From: Rhodosalinus sp041365695
Lineage (GTDB): Bacteria; Pseudomonadota; Alphaproteobacteria; Rhodobacterales; Rhodobacteraceae
Assembly: GCF_041365695.1 (NCBI RefSeq)
Contig: NZ_JBGFSJ010000001.1
Span: 372,001 to 436,000 of the forward strand
Length of the DNA stretch: 64,000 nt
Reading direction: 5' to 3'
A program made the translations under genes and the position numbers. Each line of letters opens with the position of its first letter. The stretch's first letter is position 1. Below are positions 25,471 through 33,408 of this stretch, one piece after another. The notes under the pieces are model-generated. The model saw only the letters and a program-made list of their open reading frames with translations. It was not told the DNA's origin and ran no database searches.

Positions 25471-25773
25471 ATGCTCCTCACCCCCCGCGAACGGGACAAG
25501 TTGATGGTGGCCATGGCGGCCGAGGTGGCGCGGCGGCGCCTTGCCCGCGGCGTGAAGCTCAACCACCCCGAGGCCGTGGCGCTCATCACCGACGCGGTGG
25601 TGGAGGGCGCCCGCGAGGGGCGCTCGGTGGCCGACATGATGGAGGCGGGCGCGCAGGTCGTCACCCGCCAGATGTGCATGGAGGGCGTGCCCGAGATGAT
25701 CCCCGACGTGCAGGTCGAGGCCACCTTTCCCGACGGCACCAAGCTCGTCACCGTCCACAATCCGATCCGCTGA
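25471..25773 (+). CDS. ureA: Urease gamma subunit
   Basis: Smallest structural subunit of the three-chain bacterial urease, 100 aa. MLLTPRERDKLMVAMAAEVARRRLARGVKLNHPEA and VTVHNPI at the C-terminus are family hallmarks. It packs against UreB and UreC in the (alpha-beta-gamma)3 trimer. Followed after 16 bp by a tiny membrane-protein gene and then ureB. Confidence 0.97.
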   Translation: MLLTPRERDKLMVAMAAEVARRRLARGVKLNHPEAVALITDAVVEGAREGRSVADMMEAGAQVVTRQMCMEGVPEMIPDVQVEATFPDGTKLVTVHNPIR

Positions 25774-25789
25774 AAGAAGGACTTCGCCC

Positions 25790-25957
25790 ATGAGATACCT
25801 CACGGCCGTTCCGCTCCTCCTTCTCGCCGCCGCGCCGGCGGCCGCCCATCCGGGGCCCCACCTGCACCCGCATGACGGGGCGGGCTGGCTCTGGGTCGTG
25901 GCGCTTCTCGCGCTCGCTGCCGCGGCGCTCCTCGCCTGGGCGGGGTGGCGGCGATGA
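25790..25957 (+). CDS. Small His-rich membrane protein inside the urease operon
   Basis: 55-residue gene between ureA and ureB. Layout: a signal-peptide-like start (MRYLTAVPLLLLAAAPAAA), a short histidine-rich stretch (HPGPHLHPHDGAG, four His in nine residues), one membrane helix (residues about 33-50), and a basic end (WAGWRR). GAAAGAAGG precedes the ATG, and its stop overlaps the ureB start (ATGA), so it is well embedded in the operon. I do not recognise a named family. The His cluster in a periplasm-facing position suggests nickel binding or delivery, as for HupE/UreJ-like or UreE-tail roles, but this is unproven. Confidence 0.7.
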   Translation: MRYLTAVPLLLLAAAPAAAHPGPHLHPHDGAGWLWVVALLALAAAALLAWAGWRR

Positions 25958-26259
25958 TCCCCGGGGAGGTCTTCCCCGCCGAGGGCATGCTGACGCTCAA
26001 CGAAGGCCGCGAGGCGGTCACGTTGATGGTGGCCAACACCGGGGACCGCCCGGTGCAGGTGGGCAGCCACTACCATTTCGCGGAAGCCAACCCCGCGCTC
26101 GAGTTCGACCGTGCGGCGGCGCGGGGCCTGCGCCTCGACATTCCCGCGGGCTCGGCCGTGCGCTTCGAGCCCGGGCAGCGCCGCGAGGTCGCGCTGGTGC
26201 CGGTGGCGGGCGCGCTGCGCATCTTCGGGTTCAACGGCCAGGTCATGGGGGCGCTCTGA
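25954..26259 (+). CDS. ureB: Urease beta subunit
   Basis: Structural urease subunit of 101 aa. Starts MIPGEVFPAEG, the standard UreB beginning; a GTG three codons upstream is less likely. Conserved GDRPVQVGSHYHFAEANPALEFDR and SAVRFEPGQRREVALVP are present. The start overlaps the stop of the small His-rich gene, and the end overlaps the ureC start by one base (TGATG). Confidence 0.97.
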   Translation: MIPGEVFPAEGMLTLNEGREAVTLMVANTGDRPVQVGSHYHFAEANPALEFDRAAARGLRLDIPAGSAVRFEPGQRREVALVPVAGALRIFGFNGQVMGAL

Positions 26260-27968
26260 TGCCCGCACGGATTTCCCGCGCCGAGTATGCCGCGATGTTC
26301 GGCCCCACGACGGGCGACCGCCTGCGCCTTGCCGACACCGATCTTGTCGTCGAAGTTGAGAAAGACCTTACAACCTACGGGGAAGAGGTGAAATTCGGCG
26401 GTGGCAAGGTGATCCGCGACGGCATGGGCCAGAGCCAGGCGACCCGCGCCGACGGCGCGGTCGACACGGTGATCACCAACGCGCTGATCGTCGACCATAC
26501 CGGCATCACCAAGGCCGATGTGGGGCTGAAGGACGGGCGGATCGCGAAGATCGGCAAGGCCGGCAATCCCGACATCCAGCCGGGCGTCGACATCGTCGTA
26601 GGGCCGGGGACGGAGGTCATCGCAGGCGAGGGCAAGATCCTGACCGCCGGCGGCTTCGACAGCCATATCCACTTCATCTGTCCGCAGCAGGTGGAGGACG
26701 CGCTGCATTCCGGCATCACCACGATGCTGGGCGGCGGCACGGGGCCGGCGACGGGCACCATGGCCACCACCTGCACGCCGGGGTCCTGGCACATCGGGCG
26801 GATGCTGCAGGCGGCCGACGCCTTCGCGATGAACCTGGCCTTCGCCGGCAAGGGCAACGCCTCGCTGCCGCAGGCGCTGGTGGAGCAGGTGGAGGCGGGC
26901 GCCTCTGCGCTCAAGCTGCACGAGGACTGGGGCACGACGCCGGCGGCGATCGACTGCTGCCTCTCGGTCGCGGACGACCACGACATCCAGGTGATGATCC
27001 ACACCGACACGCTCAACGAGAGCGGGTTCGTCGAACACACGCTCGCCGCGATGAAGGGGCGCACGATCCACGCCTACCACACCGAGGGCGCGGGCGGGGG
27101 CCACGCGCCCGACATCATCCGCATCTGCGGCGAGGCGCATATCCTGCCCTCGTCCACGAACCCGACGCGGCCCTTCACGGTCAACACCATCGAAGAGCAT
27201 CTCGACATGCTGATGGTCTGCCACCACCTCGACAAGTCGATCCCCGAGGACGTGGCCTTCGCCGAGAGCCGGATCCGGCGCGAGACCATCGCGGCCGAGG
27301 ATATCCTCCACGACATGGGCGCGTTTTCGGTGATGGGCTCGGACAGCCAGGCGATGGGCCGGGTGGGCGAAGTGATCCTGCGGACCTGGCAGACCGCCGA
27401 CAAGATGAAGAAACAGCGCGGGCGGCTTGGCGACGAGACCGGCGAGAACGACAATTTCCGCGTCCGGCGCTACATCGCCAAATACACCATCAACCCCGCA
27501 ATCGCGCACGGCCTCGCCCACGAGATCGGCAGCGTGGAGGCGGGCAAGCGCGCCGACCTCGTGCTCTGGTCGCCCGCCTTCTTCGGGGTGAAGCCCGATC
27601 TGGTGCTGATCGGCGGCACCATCGCGATGGCCCAGATGGGCGATCCGAACGCCTCCATCCCCACGCCGCAGCCGGTCTATTCGCGGCCCATGTGGGGCGC
27701 CTATGGCCGCTCGGTGGAGCGCTCGGCCGTCACCTTCGTGAGCCAGGCGGCGCAGGCGGCCGGCATCCGTGACACGCTGGGGCTGGCCAAGGAGACCGTC
27801 GCGGTCCACGGCATCCGCGCCGTGACGAAGCGCGACCTGATCCTCAACGACGCGCTGCCGAAGATGGAGGTGGACCCGGAAACCTACGAGGTGCGCGCCG
27901 ACGGGGAGCTTCTGACCTGCGCGCCGGCCGAGGTGCTGCCCATGGCGCAACGCTATTTCCTGTTCTGA
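26259..27968 (+). CDS. ureC: Urease alpha subunit (catalytic)
   Basis: Nickel-containing catalytic subunit, hydrolyses urea to ammonia and carbamate; 569 aa, full length. Metal ligands and active-site segments visible: SHIHFICP (residues about 135-142), the carbamylated lysine in SALKLHEDWG (about 220), HTDTLNESGFVEHT, HAYHTEGAGGGHAPD, and the mobile-flap MVCHHLD with its Cys and His. TGDRLRLADTDL near the N-terminus is typical. Start is the ATG overlapping the ureB stop; the frame stays open upstream but as a shadow of ureB. Confidence 0.98.
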   Translation: MPARISRAEYAAMFGPTTGDRLRLADTDLVVEVEKDLTTYGEEVKFGGGKVIRDGMGQSQATRADGAVDTVITNALIVDHTGITKADVGLKDGRIAKIGKAGNPDIQPGVDIVVGPGTEVIAGEGKILTAGGFDSHIHFICPQQVEDALHSGITTMLGGGTGPATGTMATTCTPGSWHIGRMLQAADAFAMNLAFAGKGNASLPQALVEQVEAGASALKLHEDWGTTPAAIDCCLSVADDHDIQVMIHTDTLNESGFVEHTLAAMKGRTIHAYHTEGAGGGHAPDIIRICGEAHILPSSTNPTRPFTVNTIEEHLDMLMVCHHLDKSIPEDVAFAESRIRRETIAAEDILHDMGAFSVMGSDSQAMGRVGEVILRTWQTADKMKKQRGRLGDETGENDNFRVRRYIAKYTINPAIAHGLAHEIGSVEAGKRADLVLWSPAFFGVKPDLVLIGGTIAMAQMGDPNASIPTPQPVYSRPMWGAYGRSVERSAVTFVSQAAQAAGIRDTLGLAKETVAVHGIRAVTKRDLILNDALPKMEVDPETYEVRADGELLTCAPAEVLPMAQRYFLF

Positions 27969-27977
27969 GGCAACGAC

Positions 27978-28427
27978 ATGACCGAGCTTCCCATCGCGCA
28001 GACGCTCCATCGCAAGGGCGAATGGCACGGGCCCGCGGAGTGGGTACGGCTCGACTACGAGTCGCGCTTCCTGCGCCGAAAGCGGCTGGAGACGGGGGGC
28101 GGGGTGCCGTTTCTCGTCGATCTGCCGCACACCGTCTCGCTGGAGCATGGCGACGCGCTGGAGCTTTCCGACGGGCGGCTCGTCGAGGTCGTGGCCGCGC
28201 CCGAGCCGCTTTACGAGGTCACGGGCGACCTGCCGCGGCTGGCCTGGCATATCGGGAACCGTCACACGCCCTGCCAGGTGGCGCCTGGGCGGCTCTTCAT
28301 CCGGCGCGATCACGTGCTCCGCGACATGCTGGACCGCCTCGGCGCCCATCTCTCGGAGACGGAGGCGCCCTTCACCCCCGAGGGCGGCGCCTACGGCCAC
28401 GGCAGGACCCACGCCCATGCTCACTGA
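27978..28427 (+). CDS. ureE: Urease nickel metallochaperone UreE
   Basis: Delivers Ni2+ to the UreDFG-urease complex, 149 aa. The N-terminal peptide-binding half is followed by the metal-binding half with AWHIGNRHTPCQV (conserved His for Ni) and a short histidine tail (GHGRTHAHAH). The C-terminal His tail is much shorter than in Klebsiella UreE, so it may bind fewer ions. The 3' end overlaps ureF by 11 bp. Confidence 0.95.
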   Translation: MTELPIAQTLHRKGEWHGPAEWVRLDYESRFLRRKRLETGGGVPFLVDLPHTVSLEHGDALELSDGRLVEVVAAPEPLYEVTGDLPRLAWHIGNRHTPCQVAPGRLFIRRDHVLRDMLDRLGAHLSETEAPFTPEGGAYGHGRTHAHAH

Positions 28428-29073
28428 GCCCGGGGCGGATGCGCTCCTTACCCTCGCGCAGTGGCTCTCGCCGGCCTATCCCACGGGCGGCTTCGCCTGG
28501 TCCCACGGGCTCGAGACCGAGATCGCCGAAGGGCGCGTGCGCGAACGGGAGAGCTTCGCGGCCTGGCTCGCCGACTTGCTGGAGCACGGGGCGGGGCGCG
28601 CTGACGCGGTGTTCCTGATGGAAGGCTGGCGCGCGGAGACCGCCGAGGCGGCGCGGGAGGCCGACGCCACGGCCCGCGCCTTCGCGCCCTCGGCCGAGCG
28701 GCGCGCCGAGACCGTGGAGCAGGGCGCGGCCTTCGCCCGCACCACCGCCGCCGTCTGGGGGCTCGACCTCGCGCCGATGGCCCAGCCCGTGGCGGTGGGG
28801 CGCGCCGCGCGCCTCATGGGCCTGCCCGGGGAAGAGACGCTGCGGCTCTACCTCCACGCCTTCGCCACCGCGCTCGCCGGTGCGGCGCAGCGCCTCGTGC
28901 CCCTCGGCCAGACCGAGGCGCAACAGGCGCTCGCCGGGGCCGCGCCGCTTTGCGCGCGGCTCGCGCGGGAGGCGGGCGCGCTCGGGCCCGACGATCTGTC
29001 CTCCATCGCATGGGCGGCCGACATCGCCTCCATGCGCCACGAAACTCTCGAGACGAGGCTTTTCCGCTCATGA
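28417..29073 (+). CDS. ureF: Urease accessory protein UreF
   Basis: All-helical accessory protein, 218 aa, which acts with UreD to recruit UreG and regulate GTP hydrolysis during urease activation. Typical segments: LTLAQWLSPAYPTGGFAWSHGLE near the N-terminus, the internal LYLHAFATALAGAAQRLVPLGQTEAQQAL, and the C-terminal SSIAWAADIASMRHETLETRLFRS. Start MLTEPGADALL overlaps ureE; the end overlaps ureG (ATGA). Confidence 0.95.
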   Translation: MLTEPGADALLTLAQWLSPAYPTGGFAWSHGLETEIAEGRVRERESFAAWLADLLEHGAGRADAVFLMEGWRAETAEAAREADATARAFAPSAERRAETVEQGAAFARTTAAVWGLDLAPMAQPVAVGRAARLMGLPGEETLRLYLHAFATALAGAAQRLVPLGQTEAQQALAGAAPLCARLAREAGALGPDDLSSIAWAADIASMRHETLETRLFRS

Positions 29074-29705
29074 CCATGAACGGCCCCCTTCGCGTCGGAA
29101 TCGGCGGCCCCGTGGGCGCGGGCAAGACGACGCTCACCGCCGCGCTGGCCCGCGCCCTCGCGCCCGATCACTCCATCGGCGTCATCACCAACGACATCTA
29201 CACGCGGGAGGACGCCGAGGCGCTTCTGCGGATGCAGGTGCTGCCCGGGGACCGGGTGATCGGGGTGGAGACGGGCGGCTGCCCGCACACCGCGATCCGC
29301 GAGGACGCCTCGATCAACCTTGCCGCCGTGGCCGAGCTCTCCGCCCGTCATCCGGGCCTCGAGATCGTGCTGATCGAGTCGGGCGGCGACAACCTCGCGG
29401 CCAATTTCAGCCCCGAGCTCGCGGATCTGACGATCTACATGATCGACGTCGCCATGGGGCAGGACATCCCGCGCAAGAAGGGGCCGGCGCTGATGCGCTC
29501 GGATCTGCTGGTCATCAACAAGACGGACCTCGCGCCCCATGTGGGCGTCGATCTCGAAGAGATGCGCCGGGACGCCGCCGAGAACCGGCAGGGCCGGCCC
29601 ACCGTCTTCGCCGCGCTGCGCGAGGGCGAGGGTGTGGTGGAGGCGGTGGCGCATCTGCGGGAACTGGGCGGGCTCGCGCCGCGCCCGCTGCGCGCGGCGC
29701 GCTAG
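29070..29705 (+). CDS. ureG: Urease accessory GTPase UreG
   Basis: SIMIBI-class GTPase that carries nickel to urease, 211 aa. P-loop GGPVGAGKTTL at residues about 12-22, metal-binding/dimer motif GGCPHTAIREDASIN (CPH), LIESGGDNLAANFSPELADL, and the guanine-specificity motif INKTDLAP. A second in-frame ATG two codons later (MNGPLRV) is also possible. Last gene of the operon; convergent with puuD. Confidence 0.97.
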   Translation: MTMNGPLRVGIGGPVGAGKTTLTAALARALAPDHSIGVITNDIYTREDAEALLRMQVLPGDRVIGVETGGCPHTAIREDASINLAAVAELSARHPGLEIVLIESGGDNLAANFSPELADLTIYMIDVAMGQDIPRKKGPALMRSDLLVINKTDLAPHVGVDLEEMRRDAAENRQGRPTVFAALREGEGVVEAVAHLRELGGLAPRPLRAAR

Positions 29706-29728
29706 GGCCGGGCGCGCTGCGGGCCGCG

Positions 29729-30961
29729 TCAGCCGCCCGCGCCGGCGCGGTACCAGTCGGCGAGGGCCTGCCGCTCCTCCCCGGTCATGTAGGTGAGGTT
29801 GCCGGGCGGCATCGCGTGGCTCGCCCCGGCCTGAAGGAAGATCGCGCGGGCCTGGCGCGCGACGTCCGCCTCGGTCTCGAGCGCGACGCCCCTGGGCGCC
29901 CAGTGCAGCCCCTGCCAGAGCGGCTCGCGCGCGTGGCACATGGAGCAGCGGGCGAGCACGATGCCGTGGGCCGTCTCGAACCCCTCGGCGGCGGCGAAGC
30001 GCGCCGCCGCCCCGGTTTCCGGCAGCGCCGTCTCGGCGGGCGCGGGGCCGCGGCCGGGCAGGGCGGAGAGCCACATGATCGCGAGGAAAAGGATCGCCGT
30101 GGCCGCCCATGTCCAGTTCGGGCGGCCCTTCCGGGCGTGCAGGGTGTTGAAGTAGTGCCGGATCGTCACCCCCATCAGGAAGACGAGCGCCCCGATCGCC
30201 CAGGCATGGGGCGTGCCGAAGGCCAGCGGGTAGTGGTTCGAGAGCATCAGGAAGATGACCGGCAGGGTGAGGTAGTTGTTGTGGGTGGAGCGGAGCTTGG
30301 CGATCCGCCCGTATTCGGGATCCGGCACGCGCCCGGCCTTGAGGTCGCCCACGACGACGCGCTGGTTCGGCATGATCACGAGGAAGACGTTCGCCGTCAT
30401 GATCGTCGCGGTGAAGGCGCCGAGATGCAGAAGCGCCGCGCGCCCCGTGAAGACCTGGTTGAGGCCCCACGACATCGCCACGATGACCCCGAAGAGCACC
30501 AGCATCAGCACCACGGGCCGGTGGCCGAGGGGCGACCGGCAGAGCCCGTCGTAGATCAGCCAGCCGAGCGCGATGGAGCCCGCCGAGAGCAGCACCGCCT
30601 GGAAGACCGAGAGATCCGCCTTCGCGGGATCGATCAGGTAAAGTTCCGCCCCCGCCCAGTAGAGGATCATCAGGAGCGCCGCGCCCGACAGCCAGGTGGC
30701 GTAGCTTTCCCACTTGAACCAGGTGAGGTCTTCCGGCAGCCGCTCGGGCGCCACGGCGTATTTCTCGACGTGGTAGAAGCCGCCGCCATGCACCTGCCAT
30801 TCCTCGCCGGTCACGCCCTCGGGCATGCCGGGCCGTCGCACCAGCCCGAGATCGAGCGCGATGAAATAGAACGAGGTGCCGATCCAGACCATCGCGGTGA
30901 CGACGTGCAGCCAGCGCGCGGCGAAGGCGATCCAGTCCCAGAAGATGGCGAAATCGAGCAT
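29729..30961 (-). CDS. puuD: Membrane urate oxidase PuuD with C-terminal cytochrome c domain
   Basis: Converts urate to 5-hydroxyisourate, sending electrons to the respiratory chain and not to O2; 410 aa. Residues 1-300 form the PuuD membrane part with about eight helices (AFAARWLHVVTAMVWIGTSFYFIALD; RSTHNNYLTLPVIFLMLSNHYPLAFG). The C-terminal domain has a haem c motif CSMCH at 339-343 and a likely Met ligand at 384 (AMPPGN). GGAGG precedes the ATG. It has the form described for membrane urate hydroxylases of other proteobacteria. Cotranscribed with uraH, whose product takes the next step. Confidence 0.94.
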   Translation of the reverse strand: MLDFAIFWDWIAFAARWLHVVTAMVWIGTSFYFIALDLGLVRRPGMPEGVTGEEWQVHGGGFYHVEKYAVAPERLPEDLTWFKWESYATWLSGAALLMILYWAGAELYLIDPAKADLSVFQAVLLSAGSIALGWLIYDGLCRSPLGHRPVVLMLVLFGVIVAMSWGLNQVFTGRAALLHLGAFTATIMTANVFLVIMPNQRVVVGDLKAGRVPDPEYGRIAKLRSTHNNYLTLPVIFLMLSNHYPLAFGTPHAWAIGALVFLMGVTIRHYFNTLHARKGRPNWTWAATAILFLAIMWLSALPGRGPAPAETALPETGAAARFAAAEGFETAHGIVLARCSMCHAREPLWQGLHWAPRGVALETEADVARQARAIFLQAGASHAMPPGNLTYMTGEERQALADWYRAGAGG

Positions 30962-31083
30962 GGCGAAGCCTCCGGTGGGAACCGCCCCGGCATAGCGCCG
31001 CCGCGCGCGGGAGGAAAGACCAGCCGCGCCGCCCGCGGGCCGCGGGACCGCGCGTGCCGAAGGATCGGGCCGCGGCGCGGCGC

Positions 31084-31440
31084 CTAGCTGCCGCGATAGG
31101 TGGAGTAGCCGTAGGGCGACAGCAGGAGGGGCACATGGTAATGCGCCGCGCGATCCGCCATGCCGAAGCGGATCGGGACCTCGTCGAGGAAGAGCGGCTC
31201 CGCGGCGGCCGCGCCTTGTGCGCGCAGGTAGTCCCCGGCGGCGAAGACCAGCTCGTAAACGCCTGTCTCGAAATCCTTTTCGGGCAGGATAGGCCCGTCC
31301 GTCCGGCCGTCGGCGTTGGTGGTGGCGCGGGCCACCTCGCGGCGCGTGCCGTTCTCGATCCGGTAAAGCGCGATCGCAATCCCCGCCGCCGGGCGGCCCG
31401 CCGCGGTGTCCAGCACATGGGTCGTGAGATAGCCCGCCAT
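31084..31440 (-). CDS. uraH: 5-hydroxyisourate hydrolase (transthyretin-like)
   Basis: Opens 5-hydroxyisourate to OHCU; 118 aa, cytoplasmic, no signal peptide. Hallmarks: LTTHVLDTAAGRPAAGIAI at the start (His of the active site), TNADGRTDGP, and the C-terminal YRGS signature that distinguishes the enzyme from true transthyretin. First gene of the uraH-puuD pair; a 74-bp gap with puuE on the other side must hold both promoters. Confidence 0.96.
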   Translation of the reverse strand: MAGYLTTHVLDTAAGRPAAGIAIALYRIENGTRREVARATTNADGRTDGPILPEKDFETGVYELVFAAGDYLRAQGAAAAEPLFLDEVPIRFGMADRAAHYHVPLLLSPYGYSTYRGS

Positions 31441-31513
31441 GGCGCGCCCCCTTTTCTTCCGTCTCGCTTTCCGGTCTCATCCCGCGCGCGTCCCGTCAAG
31501 CAGGAGGACCGAG

Positions 31514-32923
31514 GTGCAGCGCTACCCCCGCGACATGACAGGCCACGGCCCCACGCCCCCCGACCCGCGCTGGCCCGGGGCCGCGCGGGTGGCGGTGCAG
31601 ATCGTGCTCAACTACGAGGAGGGCGGCGAGAACTGCATCCTGCACGGCGACGCGGCCTCCGAGGCCTTCCTGTCGGAGATCTCGGGCGCCGAGCCCTGGC
31701 CGGGCGAGCGCCACTGGAACATGGAGTCGATCTACGAATACGGCGCGCGGGCCGGGTTCTGGCGGCTCCACCGGATGCTGGCCGGCCTGCCCGTCACCGT
31801 CTTCGGGGTGGCCACGGCGCTCGCCCGCGCGCCCGAGCAGGTGGCGGCTATGAAGGACGCCGGCTGGGAGATCGCGAGCCACGGGCTCAAGTGGATCGAG
31901 CACCGCGCGATGCCCGAAGAAGAGGAGCGCGCGCAGATGGCCGAGGCCATCCGCCTGCACGCCGAGGTCGTCGGCGCGCGCCCGCGCGGCTGGTACACCG
32001 GGCGCTCCTCGATGAACACCGTTCGCCTTGCCGCCGAGGAGGGCGGCTTCGCCTATGTCGCCGACAGCTACGCCGACGATCTGCCCTACTGGATCCGCAC
32101 CGGCGGGCGCGATCAGCTCGTCGTGCCCTACACGCTCGACGTGAACGACATGCGCTTCGCGGTGCCGGCCGGGTTCGGCTCGGGCGCGGAGTTCGAGCGC
32201 CATGTCAGGGACGCCTTCGACACGCTCTACGCCGAAGGATCGGCCGGGGCGCCAAAGATGCTGTCCATCGGGCTGCATTGCCGCCTCGCCGGGCGGCCGG
32301 GCCGCGCCGCCGCGCTCGCCCGCGCGCTCGATCACATGCGCGGCCATGACGGCGTCTGGTTCGCCACAAGGCTCCAGATCGCCGAGCACTGGGCGCGGGA
32401 GCACCCGCCCACGGGCCGCGCGCGTCCCTCCGAGATGGACCGCGACGCCTTCGTGGCGGCCTTCGGCGGCATCTTCGAGCACTCGCCCTGGATCGCGGAG
32501 CGCGCCTGGGCGCTGGAGCTGGGCCCCACTCACGACACGGCGCGCGGGGTTCACGCGGCGCTGGCGCGCGTCTTCCGCAGCGCCTCGGAGGAGGAGCGGC
32601 TGGGCGTGCTGCGCGCGCATCCCGACCTCGCGGGGCGGCTCGCTGCGGCGCGGCGGCTTACCGAGGCGAGCGCGGCGGAGCAGGCCGCGGCCGGGCTCGA
32701 CGCGCTCACCGACGCGGAGCGGGAAAAATTCACTTCTTTCAACGCGGCTTACACCGGGAAGTTCGGGTTTCCCTTCATCATCGCCGTGCGCGATCACGAC
32801 AAGGCGGGCATCCTCGCGGCCTTCGAGCGGCGGCTGGCCAACGACCGCGAGGCCGAGGTCGCGGAAGCCTGTCGGCAGGTGGAGCGGATCGCCGAGCTTC
32901 GGCTGCGGGAGGCGCTCGGATGA
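31514..32923 (+). CDS. puuE: Allantoinase PuuE fused to OHCU decarboxylase UraD
   Basis: Two-domain purine enzyme of 469 aa. Residues 1 to about 295 are the metal-independent allantoinase of polysaccharide-deacetylase type (VQRYPRDMTGHG, NYEEGGENCILHGD, GWEIASHGLKWIEH, GWYTGRSSMNT). Residues about 302-469 are OHCU decarboxylase (FEHSPWIAERAW, LRAHPDLAGRLAAARRLT, FTSFNAAYTGKFGFPFI). The fusion supplies the enzyme making S-allantoin and the one consuming it. I choose GTG 31514 since AGGAGG precedes it and family members start at this point; an earlier ATG at 31439 overlaps uraH and is unlikely. Overlaps allA. Confidence 0.95.
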   Translation: MQRYPRDMTGHGPTPPDPRWPGAARVAVQIVLNYEEGGENCILHGDAASEAFLSEISGAEPWPGERHWNMESIYEYGARAGFWRLHRMLAGLPVTVFGVATALARAPEQVAAMKDAGWEIASHGLKWIEHRAMPEEEERAQMAEAIRLHAEVVGARPRGWYTGRSSMNTVRLAAEEGGFAYVADSYADDLPYWIRTGGRDQLVVPYTLDVNDMRFAVPAGFGSGAEFERHVRDAFDTLYAEGSAGAPKMLSIGLHCRLAGRPGRAAALARALDHMRGHDGVWFATRLQIAEHWAREHPPTGRARPSEMDRDAFVAAFGGIFEHSPWIAERAWALELGPTHDTARGVHAALARVFRSASEEERLGVLRAHPDLAGRLAAARRLTEASAAEQAAAGLDALTDAEREKFTSFNAAYTGKFGFPFIIAVRDHDKAGILAAFERRLANDREAEVAEACRQVERIAELRLREALG

Positions 32924-33408
32924 CCCGGGAGATCGTGGCGCGCCCGCTTGAGCCTGCGGCCTTCGCACCCTTCGGCGACGTGCTGGAGGCCGCGGGCGCG
33001 CCCGACCGGCTCATCAATGCCGGGCGGTGCGGGCGCTTCCACGACCGCGCGCGGCTCGATTTCGGCGACGGGCGGGCGGGGATCAGCCTCTTTCTCGCCG
33101 AACCCCGCGCGCTGCCGCTGGAGCTCGACCTCGTGGAGCGCCATCCCGATGGCAGCCAGGCCTTCCTGCCGATGACCGCCGATCCCTTCCTCGTCGTGGT
33201 GGCGCCGGACGAGGGCGGGCGCCCGGGCCGGCCGCTGGCGTTCCTGACGCGGCCGGGGCAGGGCGTGAACTACCTGCGCGGCACCTGGCACGGGGTTCTG
33301 GCGCCGCTCGCGCCGCCGGGGCTCTTCGCCGTGGTGGACCGGATCGGGCCGGGCGCGAACCTCGAGGAGCATGTCTTCGCCACGCCCTGGCGGATCACGG
33401 CGGGCTGA
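32920..33408 (+). CDS. allA: Ureidoglycolate lyase
   Basis: Splits S-ureidoglycolate into glyoxylate and urea, 162 aa, cupin-like fold. Family segments: LEPAAFAPFGDVLEA, INAGRCGRFHD, ERHPDGSQAFLPM, and YLRGTWHGVLAPL. The urea formed feeds the urease encoded upstream. Its start overlaps the puuE-uraD stop (ATGA), and its end overlaps the end of the convergent allE gene by 14 bp. Confidence 0.95.
   Translation: MTREIVARPLEPAAFAPFGDVLEAAGAPDRLINAGRCGRFHDRARLDFGDGRAGISLFLAEPRALPLELDLVERHPDGSQAFLPMTADPFLVVVAPDEGGRPGRPLAFLTRPGQGVNYLRGTWHGVLAPLAPPGLFAVVDRIGPGANLEEHVFATPWRITAG

Noticed and set aside
25945..25953. GTG start for ureB three codons upstream
   Set aside because: UreB proteins start MIPGE, and the ATG overlaps the previous stop as in the other genes.
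26070..28424. Open frame of 784 codons opposite ureC and ureE
   Set aside because: Mirror of the urease genes; translation lacks any motif.
31439..31513. Longer PuuE start at 31439
   Set aside because: It would overlap the uraH start and add residues with no family counterpart; AGGAGG lies before GTG 31514.
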